Shown: positions 39,348 through 48,966 of the stretch, in pieces
How the letters are laid out: every line of letters starts with the position of its first letter
Position numbering within the stretch: the first letter of the stretch is position 1
Source: Metabacillus flavus
Lineage (GTDB): Bacteria; Bacillota; Bacilli; Bacillales; Bacillaceae
Assembly (NCBI RefSeq): GCF_018283675.1
Contig: NZ_JAGVRK010000001.1
Span: 2,418,001 to 2,482,000, forward strand
Direction of reading: 5' to 3'
DNA: 64,000 bases
The notes under the pieces: model-generated
Told to the model about the DNA's origin: nothing
Databases searched by the model: none
The model's input: only the letters and a program-made list of their open reading frames with translations
Program-made: the position numbers and the translations under genes

Positions 39348-39531
39348 ATGCTTCCCTCTTTTAGCCATTTAATCATTGCCTCAAAAGATACTTTCTCAGT
39401 CTATCAAATCCAGACGGAGTTGAAAACAAATCTGACCTTATTTCAGTGACATTTAAGAGCCCGTCTTATATAATTAAAGGTATCGTTTAAACGAGGATTT
39501 TTTTCATTTACACAGAAGGAGTCGAGTTTCA

Positions 39532-39909
39532 TTGGAATGGATTATTTTAATTGTGCTTATTGCAGGGATCGTTGCCTACAGTCTTTACACCTTTTTTTAT
39601 CAGCGGAAAATTCTTAAATCACTTACTGAAGAAGAATTCAGGGCTGGATACCGCAAGGCCCAGCTTATTGATATAAGAGAACCGAACGAGTTTGATGGAG
39701 GCCATATCTGGGGCGCACGCAATATACCCCTTTCTCAAATGCGCCACCGGTACAAAGAAATCCGCAAGGATCAGCCGGTTTATCTGTATTGCCAAAACAC
39801 GACACGAAGCGGCCGTGCAGCCCAGCAGCTTAAGAAGAAGGGCTACAATGATCTATACATGCTAAAAGGCGGCTTCCGTTCCTGGACCGGTAAAGTGAAA
39901 AAGAAATAA
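39532..39909 (+). CDS. yqhL: Membrane-anchored rhodanese-like protein YqhL
   Basis: 125 aa. An N-terminal membrane helix (IILIVLIAGIVAYSLYTFF) precedes a rhodanese domain (LIDIREPNEFDGGHI, active-site Cys in LYCQNTTRSGRAA). Probable sulfur-transfer role. The start is TTG with GGAG ten bases upstream. Divergent from lipM. Confidence 0.88.
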   Translation: MEWIILIVLIAGIVAYSLYTFFYQRKILKSLTEEEFRAGYRKAQLIDIREPNEFDGGHIWGARNIPLSQMRHRYKEIRKDQPVYLYCQNTTRSGRAAQQLKKKGYNDLYMLKGGFRSWTGKVKKK

Positions 39910-39911
39910 TG

Positions 39912-39952
39912 AATTCCGTCCGCACTTGGCTGCGGGCGGTTTTTTATTTGAG
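39912..39952 (+). terminator. Intrinsic terminator of yqhL
   Basis: CCGTCCGCA pairs with TGCGGGCGG, followed by TTTTTTATTT. Confidence 0.8.
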
Positions 39953-40094
39953 AAGATTAGCAAACTTTGCTGCTTGAAAAAAGTATAGGGTATGGCTGAT
40001 ACTCCTCCCAAAAATCATCAGCCTTTAGATAGAGCGTCCCTCCGTTTGACAGACTTCCTTTGGAGGGTAAACTACCCAAAAGGAGGTTGCCGCT

Positions 40095-40541
40095 ATGTCA
40101 TTTGATTACGAGATGGATTTCGAACATACAGATTTCAGAAAAGAGCCAGAGAAATACCGGGTTGGCCGAGGCGAACAAGGGGTCTTGATGGTGGAACCAT
40201 ATAAAAGTGAAATACTTCCCCACTGGCGTTTTAAAACACCGGATATTGCCAAGGAATCTTCTGAAAAAATCTATGAGCTTTACCTTGGCTATAAAGAGAA
40301 AAATGATTTCCCCGGAATGGATATGGCGCGGAAATTTTTACAGATGGGCTATACCCGCTCAAGAAGGTACGCCAATTATAAAGGCGGCCGGAAATACAAA
40401 AAGGATGGCGAAGTAAATGAACGGAAAATAGATGACCAAAAGGCGGAATCTGCAGCAATCTTCGAAAAAAAGTGGAAGCTTGTCAGAGCGGATGAAGAGT
40501 ATTTGAAACTAAAAAAAGAGCATCAGGAGAATTATGGCTAA
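40095..40541 (+). CDS. DUF4385-family protein
   Basis: 148 aa soluble protein. NTDFRK-like start (EHTDFRKEPEKYRVGRGEQG), VEPYKSEILPHWRFKTPDIA and GMDMARKFLQMGYTRSRRYA are typical of DUF4385. Many Arg/Lys and Trp-Arg motifs suggest nucleic-acid or phosphate contact, but the function is unknown. AGGAGG before the ATG. Ends at a bidirectional terminator shared with gcvPB. Confidence 0.8.
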   Translation: MSFDYEMDFEHTDFRKEPEKYRVGRGEQGVLMVEPYKSEILPHWRFKTPDIAKESSEKIYELYLGYKEKNDFPGMDMARKFLQMGYTRSRRYANYKGGRKYKKDGEVNERKIDDQKAESAAIFEKKWKLVRADEEYLKLKKEHQENYG

Positions 40542-40560
40542 TCTCCAGATGCTCTTTTTG
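40517..40560. terminator. Bidirectional terminator between DUF4385 gene and gcvPB
   Basis: GAGCATCAGGAGA pairs with TCTCCAGATGCTC (one mismatch) and is followed by TTTTT; the DUF4385 stop codon lies in the loop. Confidence 0.75.
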
Positions 40561-40561
40561 A

Positions 40562-42037
40562 TTAATTCGTTACAGGTTCTTTTTTCTCAAACTTCAGAAC
40601 CGGTTTTCTGGCAGCAAGCGTTTCATCAAGTCGTTTAACAACGGTTGTATGAGGAGCCTCCTGTACGATTTCCGGATTCTCTTCCGCCTCTTTAGCGATT
40701 TGAATCATGGCATCGATAAACGCATCAAGCGTTTCCTTCGATTCTGTTTCGGTAGGCTCAATCATGATGCACTCCTCCACGTTAAGCGGGAAGTAAATGG
40801 TTGGCGGATGGTAGCCAAAGTCAAGAAGGCGCTTGGCAATATCCAGCGTGCGGACCCCAAGCTTCTTCTGGCGCTTCCCGGAGAGAACAAACTCATGCTT
40901 GCAATGTTTATCAAACGGCAGGTCAAAATGCGGCGCGAGTCTCCTCATCATGTAATTCGCGTTCAGCACAGCATATTCAGTTACAGCCTTCAGCCCATCC
41001 GGCCCCATTGTTCGGATATACGTATAGGCACGAACATTGATGCCGAAGTTTCCATAAAACGGCTTCACTCTTCCAATTGAGTCCGGACGATCATAATCAA
41101 AATGGAACGCTCCATTTTCTTTTACCAGCACCGGTTTTGGAAGGAAGCGGATTAAGTCTTTCTTCACGCCAACAGGACCTGATCCCGGACCGCCGCCGCC
41201 ATGTGGACCCGTAAAGGTTTTATGAAGATTTAAATGTACGACATCAAAGCCCATATCTCCTGGTCTCGCTTTACTTAGAACGGCATTCAGGTTCGCTCCG
41301 TCGTAATAAAGCTTGCCTCCGGCTTCATGAACAATTTCAGCCATTTCCAAAATGTTTTCCTCAAACAAACCAAGCGTATTCGGATTTGTCAGCATTAGCG
41401 CTGCTGTGTCGCGTCCAACTACTCTTCTTAAATCCTCGAGGTCCACCAGGCCAGTTTCATCTGATTTCACAGTTACCGTCTCGAATCCGGCGACAGTGGC
41501 CGATGCAGGATTCGTACCATGCGCTGAATCCGGAACAACCACTTTTGTCCGTTCCAAATCTCCATTTGCTTCATGGAATGCGCGGATCATCATCAGTCCT
41601 GTCCATTCGCCATGAGCTCCCGCTGCCGGCTGAAGCGTCACTTCGTCCATCCCGGTTATTTCTCTTAAATGCTCCTGTAAATCATACAGCAGCTCCATTG
41701 CCCCTTGAACAGTCTCTTCTTCCTGTAAAGGATGAATATGAGCAAGTCCTGCAATCCTTGCTACGTTCTCATTGATTTTCGGATTGTATTTCATTGTGCA
41801 TGAACCGAGCGGATAAAAACCGGAATCCACTCCGTGGTTGCGCTTGGACAGGGCGGTATAATGACGCATAATATCAAGCTCTGATACCTCTGGCAGCTCA
41901 GGCTCCGCTTCCCTTAAGTAGCCCTCCGGAATCAGTTCATCGAGCTCCATCTCAGGAATGTCCATTTCGGGCAGGCTATAGCCGGTTCTTCCAGGCTTCG
42001 TAAGTTCAAAAATAAGTGCTTGATCCTGATTATTCAT
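40562..42037 (-). CDS. gcvPB: Glycine decarboxylase (P-protein) subunit 2
   Basis: 491 aa PLP-dependent subunit. The Schiff-base Lys lies in [18 protein letters not shown]. It decarboxylates glycine and passes the aminomethyl group to lipoyl-GcvH. Overlaps the end of gcvPA by 8 nt. Full length. Confidence 0.97.
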   Translation of the reverse strand: MNNQDQALIFELTKPGRTGYSLPEMDIPEMELDELIPEGYLREAEPELPEVSELDIMRHYTALSKRNHGVDSGFYPLGSCTMKYNPKINENVARIAGLAHIHPLQEEETVQGAMELLYDLQEHLREITGMDEVTLQPAAGAHGEWTGLMMIRAFHEANGDLERTKVVVPDSAHGTNPASATVAGFETVTVKSDETGLVDLEDLRRVVGRDTAALMLTNPNTLGLFEENILEMAEIVHEAGGKLYYDGANLNAVLSKARPGDMGFDVVHLNLHKTFTGPHGGGGPGSGPVGVKKDLIRFLPKPVLVKENGAFHFDYDRPDSIGRVKPFYGNFGINVRAYTYIRTMGPDGLKAVTEYAVLNANYMMRRLAPHFDLPFDKHCKHEFVLSGKRQKKLGVRTLDIAKRLLDFGYHPPTIYFPLNVEECIMIEPTETESKETLDAFIDAMIQIAKEAEENPEIVQEAPHTTVVKRLDETLAARKPVLKFEKKEPVTN

Positions 42038-43382
42038 CGCGATCCCCCAATTCCTTAACGAGCTGATCTATTTCTTCCTTTGTTCTTAATTCAGTCACAG
42101 CAACAAGCATATGATTCTCCAAAGCGGGGCTGGTTAGGCCTAAATCATAGCCTCCGATAATTCCAGACTCAATAAGCTTAGCATTTGCTTCCTTCACAGG
42201 CTGATTCAGCTTAACCGCAAACTCATTAAAAATCGGCCCATTAAATGCGATATCCATTCCGGCTTCTTTAAAACGATTTCTTGCGTAATTCGCTTTTTGA
42301 AGATTTTGCACAGCCATTTCTCTCACCCCTTTTTTACCCAGGGCCGTCATGGCTACAGATGCTGCAAGAGCATTCAGTGCCTGATTGGAGCAAATATTGG
42401 AGGTTGCCTTATCACGTCGGATATGCTGTTCCCTTGCCTGCAGCGTTAATACAAACCCCCGGCGGCCGTCTTCATCCACTGTCTGCCCAACGAGCCTGCC
42501 AGGAACTTTTCTCATAAGTTTACTCGTAACGGCAAAATACCCGCAATGAGGACCGCCAAAAGCAGTCGGGATCCCAAACACTTGAGCATCTCCTACTACG
42601 ATATCTGCACCTAAAGATCCCGGCGGGGTAAGGATGCCAAGTGCAAGAGGGTTAGAAGAGACTATCATCATGCTTTTTCCTTGATGGGCAATCGGTTCAA
42701 TATCTTTCAGCGGTTCAATTTGCCCATAAAAGTTCGGATATTGGACGATGACTGCTGCCACATCCTCACCCATTTCCTTTTCCAGCAAAGCAAGATCGGT
42801 CACTCCGGCTGCTGCAGGAATTTCAATCACTTCGATATATTGTCCTTTTGCATAAGTACGCAAAACATCCTTGGATTCTGGATTAACAGCTTCTGATACC
42901 AGGATTTTCTTTTTCTTTGTGTGTCCTGCTGCAAGCATAGCTGCTTCTGCAAGAGCCGTTCCGCCATCATACATAGATGAATTGGCAACATCCATGCCGG
43001 TCAATTCGCAGATCATCGTTTGAAATTCGAAGATTGCCTGGAGCTCCCCTTGAGAAATTTCCGGCTGATATGGGGTATAGGCTGTATAAAACTCAGAGCG
43101 GGAAATGACATGGTCCACCACAATCGGCATGTAATGGTCATATACACCTGCCCCTAGAAAAGAAGCATTTTGGCGCAAATCTTTATTTTTCGCCGCCAGT
43201 CCGCTTAGCTCTCTTAAAAGCTCTGTTTCGGATTTGGCCGGCTTAATATCGTATTCACCTTTAAAACGAACCTGTTCAGGAATATCCTCAAACAATTCAT
43301 CGATGCTTTGGACGCCGATTGCGCTGAGCATGTCTTTTTGATCTTGATCTGTCATCGGCAAATAGCGGTGCTTCATATCCAT
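42030..43382 (-). CDS. gcvPA: Glycine decarboxylase (P-protein) subunit 1
   Basis: 450 aa. [30 protein letters not shown] is split here across residues ~95-130; [21 protein letters not shown] is also typical. Forms the heterotetrameric P-protein with GcvPB. Follows gcvT by 12 bp. Confidence 0.97.
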   Translation of the reverse strand: MDMKHRYLPMTDQDQKDMLSAIGVQSIDELFEDIPEQVRFKGEYDIKPAKSETELLRELSGLAAKNKDLRQNASFLGAGVYDHYMPIVVDHVISRSEFYTAYTPYQPEISQGELQAIFEFQTMICELTGMDVANSSMYDGGTALAEAAMLAAGHTKKKKILVSEAVNPESKDVLRTYAKGQYIEVIEIPAAAGVTDLALLEKEMGEDVAAVIVQYPNFYGQIEPLKDIEPIAHQGKSMMIVSSNPLALGILTPPGSLGADIVVGDAQVFGIPTAFGGPHCGYFAVTSKLMRKVPGRLVGQTVDEDGRRGFVLTLQAREQHIRRDKATSNICSNQALNALAASVAMTALGKKGVREMAVQNLQKANYARNRFKEAGMDIAFNGPIFNEFAVKLNQPVKEANAKLIESGIIGGYDLGLTSPALENHMLVAVTELRTKEEIDQLVKELGDRDE

Positions 43383-43394
43383 ATCCCCTCTTCC

Positions 43395-44498
43395 TTATCC
43401 TTTTGGACGCTTATAAAATGGTGTTGGAACAACCTTTGCTTTTAATTGCTTGCCGCGAATCTCAACCAGCACTTCCGTTTCAAGTCCGCTATGTTCAGAT
43501 TTCAAAAGAGCAAGACCGATATTCTTCTTAAGAGTGGGTGATTGAGTGCCTGTAGTCACTTCCCCAATGAGCTCTCCATCTTTATAAACCGGGTATCCGT
43601 GTCTTGGAATACCTTTATCAATCATCTCAAGACCGGCCATTTTCCTTGGTGCTCCGTTTTCCTTCTGATTTTTCAGAACTTTCTTGCCGAAAAAAGCTTC
43701 CTCTTTATTTGGCTTAACCGCAAAGCCGATACCTGCCTCGATTGGGGTAATATCCTTTGAAAGCTCCTGCCCGTATAGAGGAAGATTCGATTCAAAGCGG
43801 AGTGTATCTCTTGCTCCCAATCCGCACGGTACCGCACCGGACTCTTTTCCGGCTTCCAGGATTGCTGACCACAGCACCTCGGCATCTCCCGCGGCGCAAT
43901 AGATCTCAAAGCCATCTTCCCCGGTGTATCCGGTTCTTGATACAAGCGCCTTCGCCCCTGCGATGGAAACTTCATCTTTAAATTTGAAAAATTTGATGCT
44001 GCTTAAGTCTTCTTCCGTCAGTGTTTGAAGGATTGCTTCTGCAAGGGGGCCTTGAAAAGCAAGGAGTGCGGTTTCATCTGAAAGGTTCGTCAGTTCAAAC
44101 TCTCCTTCAGCATGCTGCGTCAGCCACTCTAAATCTTTTTCAATATTGGATGCATTGATGACGATCATGTAATCATCTTCCGCCTTTTTATAAACAAGCA
44201 AATCATCAACCGTGCCGCCATCCTCATAGCACATTGCCGTATATTGAGCACCACCGGCTTTTAACAGGGATACATCATTCGTCATCATTTTTTGAAGAAA
44301 AGGCAGACTGCCCTTCCCTCTGACTGAAACCTCACCCATGTGGGAAACATCAAACAAACCTGCTTTGGAGCGAACGGCCTGATGTTCTTCTTTAATAGAA
44401 GAAAACTGAACCGGCAATTCCCAGCCCCCGAAGTCGATCGTCTTTCCTCCATACTGTTTATACAGTTCAAATAACGGTGTTCTTTTTAGCTGTGACAA
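43395..44498 (-). CDS. gcvT: Aminomethyltransferase GcvT (T-protein)
   Basis: 367 aa folate-binding enzyme that releases ammonia and forms methylene-THF. [28 protein letters not shown] and [15 protein letters not shown] are typical. The TTG at 44498 is 7 nt after GGGAGG and gives [10 protein letters not shown], as in relatives; an ATG eight codons upstream lies before that site. First gene of the operon, behind a tandem glycine riboswitch. Confidence 0.96.
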   Translation of the reverse strand: MSQLKRTPLFELYKQYGGKTIDFGGWELPVQFSSIKEEHQAVRSKAGLFDVSHMGEVSVRGKGSLPFLQKMMTNDVSLLKAGGAQYTAMCYEDGGTVDDLLVYKKAEDDYMIVINASNIEKDLEWLTQHAEGEFELTNLSDETALLAFQGPLAEAILQTLTEEDLSSIKFFKFKDEVSIAGAKALVSRTGYTGEDGFEIYCAAGDAEVLWSAILEAGKESGAVPCGLGARDTLRFESNLPLYGQELSKDITPIEAGIGFAVKPNKEEAFFGKKVLKNQKENGAPRKMAGLEMIDKGIPRHGYPVYKDGELIGEVTTGTQSPTLKKNIGLALLKSEHSGLETEVLVEIRGKQLKAKVVPTPFYKRPKG

Positions 44499-44527
44499 TG
44501 CTTTCCCTCCCCGGAATATCATGATAC

Positions 44528-44573
44528 AAAAAAGGACAGACTCCTCCTGATTGAATCAGAAGGCTCTGTCCTT
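44528..44573 (-). terminator. Riboswitch-controlled terminator ahead of gcvT
   Basis: AAGGACAGA pairs with TCTGTCCTT via an inner CTGATT/AATCAG stem, then TTTTTTGT on the minus strand. It is the expression platform of the glycine riboswitch. Confidence 0.85.
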
Positions 44574-44745
44574 GGCACCTGAAAGTTTACCCTGTTCGGC
44601 AGGGCTTTCCCCTTTGGCGGTTTACTGTACGTAAACTCTCTCCAGAGCTGCGTCAAATAAGAGTCTTTTTGCCTGAGAGATTCACAAATGTTTGCTCCTT
44701 CGGCGCCGCACACGGTCTTCGTCTGCTGCGGTCTCTCCCCTTATC
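44560..44745 (-). promoter_or_regulatory. Tandem glycine riboswitch (gcvT element)
   Basis: Two consecutive aptamers on the minus strand: the distal one begins GGGGAGAGACC, has GGCGCCGAAGGAGCAAAC and ends with ATCTCTCAGGCAAAAAGA; the second begins GGAGAGAG, has CCGCCAAAGGGGAAAGCC and ends AAACTTTCAGGTGCC. This is the classic cooperative architecture. Glycine should prevent terminator formation and turn on gcvT-gcvPA-gcvPB. Confidence 0.95.
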
Positions 44746-45049
44746 GTCATCCGCACATATTAATCCAAATAATGGTTAAACTAATAGTCAGCATTTAATG
44801 GCTGCTCCGCTGAACGGACATGGACATAGAAGCAGACAAATGATTAACAGAAAATGATGCATTTTGTAAACTTTCTAACTACTTATCATCCTACCACCAT
44901 CTTTAAAAGAGAGCAATCCTATTTTTACTGAATAATAGTTGTATAAATTCAAAAATCATTCGCTTTTAAAGCGAAATTCTTATATTTATTTACATAAAAT
45001 CATTCATTTGCCTTGAAAAGTGAACATTAGAGAGAGTCGGTGAATTAAA
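44746..45049. other. gcvT-yqhH divergent promoter region
   Basis: About 300 bp AT-rich. A TTCGCTTT/AAAGCGAA palindrome lies at ~44960-44977. It should contain both promoters; no further element was recognised. Confidence 0.45.
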
Positions 45050-46753
45050 ATGAAAAGGTTTACAGGTTTTAATGTCCCTATCCATTATGATGATGAGTGG
45101 CAGCAGGAAATACTTGAACTTATTGAAAAAGATGGCCCATGGGCAAACTGGGAACTCTTTAAGCTATCCTCTGAAATACAGCACCATACAGCTGTACCTG
45201 ATTTTGAAGGGCTGCAGGCCCCTAAGCATTTACCCGATTTTCAGCCCTTGCCCCACCAGCTGGAGGTTGCTAGAACAGTCGTCGAGAAAATGAACGGCAA
45301 AGCGATCCTGGCTGATGAAGTGGGACTTGGAAAAACAATTGAAGCAGGACTGATTCTCAAAGAATATATGATTCGCGGCCTTGTGAAAAAGGTGCTAATC
45401 CTCGTACCCGCTTCTTTAGTTTCCCAATGGGCTAGAGAATTAAATCAAAAATTTTATATCCCTGCTGTTGAACAAAAGAAAAGCTATGTGTGGGAGCAAT
45501 GTGACGTCGTCGTTTCTTCTATTGATACAGCCAAACGGAACCCGCATCGCGACATCGTATTAAATCAGCTTTATGATCTCGTCATTATTGACGAAGCTCA
45601 CAAACTGAAAAACAGCAAAACCAAAAACTACGATTTTGTCCTGAATTTAAAGAAGAAATATTGTCTGCTTCTCACAGCTACACCGATCCAAAACCGGATT
45701 GAGGAGATTTTCAATCTTGTTTCCCTCTTAAAGCCAGGCCATCTCGGGAACGAGGCCTATTTTACAGAGGTGTTTTCTGCTAAAAACCGATCTGTGGAAT
45801 ACCATGAACACCTAAGAGAACTGATTAATAAAGTTATGCTCCGCAACAGGCGCGGCGACACAGGAATCGACTGGCCAAAACGGATTGTAGAAACAATACC
45901 GATTGTATTTTCCGAAACCGAACAGCATTTGTATGATGAAATATCCCGTGTTAAGACAACTCTTGCCGGCGGAGTCAATACGTTTTCGATTATGACGCTT
46001 CAAAGAGAAGCATGCAGCAGCCGGGAGTCTGTCTACATGACGCTGAAAAAAATGCTCGACCGTCCTGAAGAAGATGGTTCTCCCATCCCGGAGGCAATCA
46101 TTCAACAGCTTTTAGAGGCTGTAGATAACGTAACCCGTAACAGCAAGGCAGAAAAGGTACTGGAGCTGATAAAAAAAATCGATGACAAAGTGATCATCTT
46201 CACTGAATACCGGGCTACGCAAATGTATTTGCAATGGTATTTAAAGCAGCATGGCATTTCCTCCGTTCCGTTTCGAGGCGGTTTTAAGCGCGGCAAAAAG
46301 GATTGGATGAAGGATTTATTTAAAGGAAATATCCAGGTCCTCATCGCAACGGAAGCAGGCGGCGAGGGTATTAACCTGCAATTCTGCAATCAGATTATTA
46401 ATTATGATCTTCCGTGGAATCCGATGAGACTGGAACAAAGAATCGGCCGGATTCACAGGCTTGGCCAGGAACGGGATGTTCACATTTACAATATGTCGAC
46501 GAGAAATACGGTAGAAGAGCATATTTTGAAGCTCCTGTATGAAAAAATCAATCTGTTTGAAAAAGTAATTGGGCAGCTTGATGAAATTTTAACGAGGATG
46601 GAAATTACGAACTTTGAAGAACATCTTCAGGATATCTTATTCCACTCAGCATCTGATGGAGAAATGAAAATCAAAATGGAAAACCTTACTTCGATTCTTG
46701 ATTTTGCACAGCATGAAACAGAAGGAAAAAAAGCGGCCGGAGATATTATTTAG
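45050..46753 (+). CDS. yqhH: SNF2-family DEAH helicase YqhH
   Basis: 567 aa. Walker A ADEVGLGKTIEAG, motif II IIDEAHKLKN, motif III LLLTATPIQN, and C-terminal motifs TEYRATQ, TEAGGEGINLQFC and QRIGRIHRLGQ. An RapA/SNF2-like ATPase that probably acts on DNA or RNA polymerase; exact role unknown. Operon with yqhG, adjacent to sinI-sinR as in B. subtilis. Confidence 0.93.
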   Translation: MKRFTGFNVPIHYDDEWQQEILELIEKDGPWANWELFKLSSEIQHHTAVPDFEGLQAPKHLPDFQPLPHQLEVARTVVEKMNGKAILADEVGLGKTIEAGLILKEYMIRGLVKKVLILVPASLVSQWARELNQKFYIPAVEQKKSYVWEQCDVVVSSIDTAKRNPHRDIVLNQLYDLVIIDEAHKLKNSKTKNYDFVLNLKKKYCLLLTATPIQNRIEEIFNLVSLLKPGHLGNEAYFTEVFSAKNRSVEYHEHLRELINKVMLRNRRGDTGIDWPKRIVETIPIVFSETEQHLYDEISRVKTTLAGGVNTFSIMTLQREACSSRESVYMTLKKMLDRPEEDGSPIPEAIIQQLLEAVDNVTRNSKAEKVLELIKKIDDKVIIFTEYRATQMYLQWYLKQHGISSVPFRGGFKRGKKDWMKDLFKGNIQVLIATEAGGEGINLQFCNQIINYDLPWNPMRLEQRIGRIHRLGQERDVHIYNMSTRNTVEEHILKLLYEKINLFEKVIGQLDEILTRMEITNFEEHLQDILFHSASDGEMKIKMENLTSILDFAQHETEGKKAAGDII

Positions 46754-46764
46754 GAGGGTGACGA

Positions 46765-47559
46765 ATGAATCAAAAAGAAATCCATAACTTACTGGAAAGA
46801 TTCTTTGAAGCCAATCAATGTGAGATTACTGAAAAAACAACCGGGGCGCTGGCCATACAGCTGACGATTGATATGGATAAGGAACTTATGAACCGGCCCT
46901 TTTACTGGCATTATCTTGAGAAAACAGGCGGAGAGCCAAATCCAATGAAACTTAATCTTTTAACGGATAAAGACGGGGTATTAAACGAAGAGAAAACGGA
47001 ATTTGTTCATTTAGGCTCTCCGAGATTGCATCAGATTTTCCAGTCCGCCCGCAAGCTCGGCTCTTTTGCCCGCATGTATGAAAGACCAAATGCAGGAAGC
47101 GGACAGAAGCCCCTCCACCCTTGGCTATGCATGAATATGACCGTTTCCTATCAATGTGATATGAAAAAAGATTTCGTCTATTCCATTGGCCTCCATCTAA
47201 TAAGCGGAACGATGGTTGAAAACTTTCAGGACCGTCTAAACCATCTTCAATTAACGCCGAAGATCCCTGATTTCTGTTTTACTCTTTCCCCGCTGATTCT
47301 GCCCAAAAGCGGGATGATGAGAATCCGCCAGCACATCGAAAACAAGGTAGCCGAGGATGACCACACATGGGCAGAAGAAGCAAGGCAGAGATGGAACGCT
47401 GACCTGATGCTTTTACAGCACTTCTACGAAGACATGGAAGAAAAGCCGGAGGTTTACGAGCTGGAGAAGGAAGCGCTGAGAGAGCTTTACGAGCCTAATA
47501 TCCATATTTCTGTTAATAACGGGGGTATTTTTTACCTAAATCAGAGAACTATTTTCTAA
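46765..47559 (+). CDS. yqhG: YqhG family protein
   Basis: 264 aa soluble protein; NRPFYWHYLEKTGGEPNP, FVHLGSPRLHQIF and the C-terminal RELYEPNIHISVNNGGIFYL are typical. Always beside yqhH; function unknown. AGGAGG before the ATG, 11 bp after yqhH. Confidence 0.9.
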   Translation: MNQKEIHNLLERFFEANQCEITEKTTGALAIQLTIDMDKELMNRPFYWHYLEKTGGEPNPMKLNLLTDKDGVLNEEKTEFVHLGSPRLHQIFQSARKLGSFARMYERPNAGSGQKPLHPWLCMNMTVSYQCDMKKDFVYSIGLHLISGTMVENFQDRLNHLQLTPKIPDFCFTLSPLILPKSGMMRIRQHIENKVAEDDHTWAEEARQRWNADLMLLQHFYEDMEEKPEVYELEKEALRELYEPNIHISVNNGGIFYLNQRTIF

Positions 47560-47602
47560 TTATATCGGCAGAAAAATCAAAAATTTTAATATATTTTTCC
47601 AT

Positions 47603-47646
47603 TTCGACACAATTCAGCACCATTTTTTATTTTTCCATTCTATAAT
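47603..47646 (+). promoter_or_regulatory. sinI promoter with Spo0A box
   Basis: TTCGACA (0A box, minus orientation) at 47603-47609 lies near position -45 of a TATAAT at 47641-47646. The -35 region (about 47618) is a poor match, as expected for a Spo0A~P-activated promoter. Transcription would start near 47653 and include the riboswitch. Confidence 0.6.
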
Positions 47647-47710
47647 CGTGGTACAAAGGTTTTAGAGGTGAATAGAGACTATAGAATCACCTTTAGCGGG
47701 GAAAAGCTGT

Positions 47711-47829
47711 TCGGTCAGATAAAGGCAAACCTGCTGAAAAGCAGGGACGCAAAGTCACGGGTCTAAGGTTGTCCTCTTTGGGCAATGATGATCGCCGGAT
47801 TGCCTGAAATACATACGTATTTTAGGAGG
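47711..47829 (+). promoter_or_regulatory. Class I cyclic-di-GMP riboswitch upstream of sinI
   Basis: The GEMM-I core is unmistakable: GGCAAACC, then the stem CCTGCT-GAAA-AGCAGG with a GNRA loop, GGACGCAAAG, GGGTCTAAGG, and a second hairpin GGCAAT...ATTGCC (47781-47786 / 47799-47804) with the receptor-like GCCGG. A short P1 (TCAG 47715-47718 with CTGA 47804-47807) closes it. Downstream, CCTGAAATAC (47803-47812) can instead pair with GTATTTTAGG (47817-47826), capturing half of the AGGAGG ribosome site. The two folds exclude each other, so a translational ON switch for sinI is inferred. Confidence 0.88.
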
Positions 47830-47836
47830 AAATGGG

Positions 47837-47971
47837 ATGGAGAATGTAATGGTTAAAGAAGAAATGGATTTGGAGTGGAAGGAATTGATCCTGGCTGCAC
47901 TTGAAATGGGGATAAGCAAAGAAGACATTCGGCATTTCCTACAATCTAAGCAGGATGAATGCAGCAATTGA
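47837..47971 (+). CDS. sinI: SinI anti-repressor (44 aa)
   Basis: 44 aa. The SinI core is clear: MDLEWKELILAALEMGISKE, then EDIRHFLQSK, similar to B. subtilis SinI and to the SinR C-terminal helices. SinI binds SinR and frees matrix genes. AGGAGG (47824-47829) lies 7 nt before the ATG and is partly within a riboswitch expression hairpin. It has lost the C-terminal extension of B. subtilis SinI (57 aa). 91 bp upstream of sinR. Confidence 0.92.
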   Translation: MENVMVKEEMDLEWKELILAALEMGISKEDIRHFLQSKQDECSN

Positions 47972-47977
47972 CCTACA

Positions 47978-48042
47978 TGTCGAAAAAATTTTGTCGATTT
48001 TGTTCGATTTACCGAAATATTCCCTTCGTTATATGCTATAAT
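47978..48042 (+). promoter_or_regulatory. sinI-sinR intergenic promoter with two Spo0A-box-like sites
   Basis: TGTCGAA at 47978-47984 and TGTCGAT at 47992-47998 are 14 bp apart. A TATAAT lies at 48037-48042, 21 bp before the sinR start codon. This suggests a separate, Spo0A-influenced sinR promoter. Confidence 0.5.
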
Positions 48043-48062
48043 ATCTGAGGGAAGGTGATGTC

Positions 48063-48398
48063 ATGATTGGTGAACGCATACGCAAATACCGCAAGGAAAA
48101 AAATCTTTCTTTATCTGAACTAGCAGACAGGGCAGGCGTTGCAAAATCCTACCTAAGTTCGATCGAACGGAATCTTCAATCGAATCCATCGGTTCAATTT
48201 TTGGAAAAGGTTTCATCCGTGCTTGGCATTTCCGTTAATACGCTTTTAAATGGCAATACAGAAGATGCTTATGCAAATCAGCTTGATCAAGACTGGACAT
48301 CACTTGTGAAAGAAGCAATGCAGTCAGGTGTTACAAAAGATCAATTTCGAGAATTTCTGGAATTTAATAAATGGCGAATGGATCAGCCAAAAAAATAA
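48063..48398 (+). CDS. sinR: Biofilm master repressor SinR
   Basis: 111 aa, same length as B. subtilis SinR. HTH_XRE domain (SLSELADRAGVAKSYLSSIE, with RNLQSNPSVQFLEKVSSVLG) and the SinI-binding C-terminal pair of helices (LDQDWTSLVKEAMQSGVTKD...FREFLEFNKWR). It represses matrix genes, binding GTTCTTT-type boxes. Convergent with sipW. Confidence 0.96.
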   Translation: MIGERIRKYRKEKNLSLSELADRAGVAKSYLSSIERNLQSNPSVQFLEKVSSVLGISVNTLLNGNTEDAYANQLDQDWTSLVKEAMQSGVTKDQFREFLEFNKWRMDQPKK

Positions 48399-48436
48399 AC
48401 GGTCAGGACTCATGTCCCGGCCGTTTATTTTTTTGA
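48390..48436. terminator. Bidirectional terminator between sinR and sipW
   Basis: AAATAAACGGTC-GGAC and GTCC-GGCCGTTTATTT form a long stem with A/T tails on both strands. Confidence 0.8.
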
Positions 48437-48966
48437 ATATGCCGTTCTTCAATTTTAAGAATGGCTTGCCATATTGTCAAAATAGAATAAATGATTAAGA
48501 TCAGACCCGGTACAATCGCCGTCAGAGCACCGCCCTCTTTCGTCCGGGCAAAATTGCTCACGTAACCTGCATACGGCACCGTAAATCCTGTATATTGAGC
48601 GACCACGTTATCCGATTGAACCGGTGCTGAATCCTCGGACTTGTTGTTATCACCCTTAGTCCGGTATACAGCCTGTCCTCCGCTCATCACTTTTTGAGTG
48701 ATTCTATGTGTCGCCAGGTCATATTCATCCATCCAGAATGTAATGACATCGCCCGTTTCAAATCTCGTCATATCCCCGCCCGTTTTCACGGCTATCACTG
48801 AGCCGGTTTGAATACCCGGCTCCATCGATCCTGAGAGGACCGTTTTTAATTGATATCCGAAAACCTGCGGCTCTCCACCGGATGCCTTCGATGAAAAAAC
48901 GGCTAAAGCAAGTCCAATTAAAACGAAAAACAGTAAAATTGTAAATCCTCTGCTTATCAGTTTCAT
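48403..48966 (-). CDS. sipW: ER-type signal peptidase SipW (set 1)
   Basis: 187 aa. N-terminal membrane helix, catalytic Ser in VLSGSMEPGIQTGS, His in LATHRI (ER-type Ser/His instead of Ser/Lys), the TKGDNN loop, and a C-terminal membrane helix (AIVPGLILIIYSILTIW). It should remove the signal peptides of TasA and TapA. Starts at the tapA stop (4-nt overlap); last gene of tasA-tapA-sipW. Confidence 0.94.
   Translation of the reverse strand: MKLISRGFTILLFFVLIGLALAVFSSKASGGEPQVFGYQLKTVLSGSMEPGIQTGSVIAVKTGGDMTRFETGDVITFWMDEYDLATHRITQKVMSGGQAVYRTKGDNNKSEDSAPVQSDNVVAQYTGFTVPYAGYVSNFARTKEGGALTAIVPGLILIIYSILTIWQAILKIEERHIQKNKRPGHES

Noticed and set aside
44960-44977. TTCGCTTT/AAAGCGAA palindrome before yqhH as an operator
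   Set aside because: Single short palindrome in AT-rich DNA with no matching copy; chance is likely.
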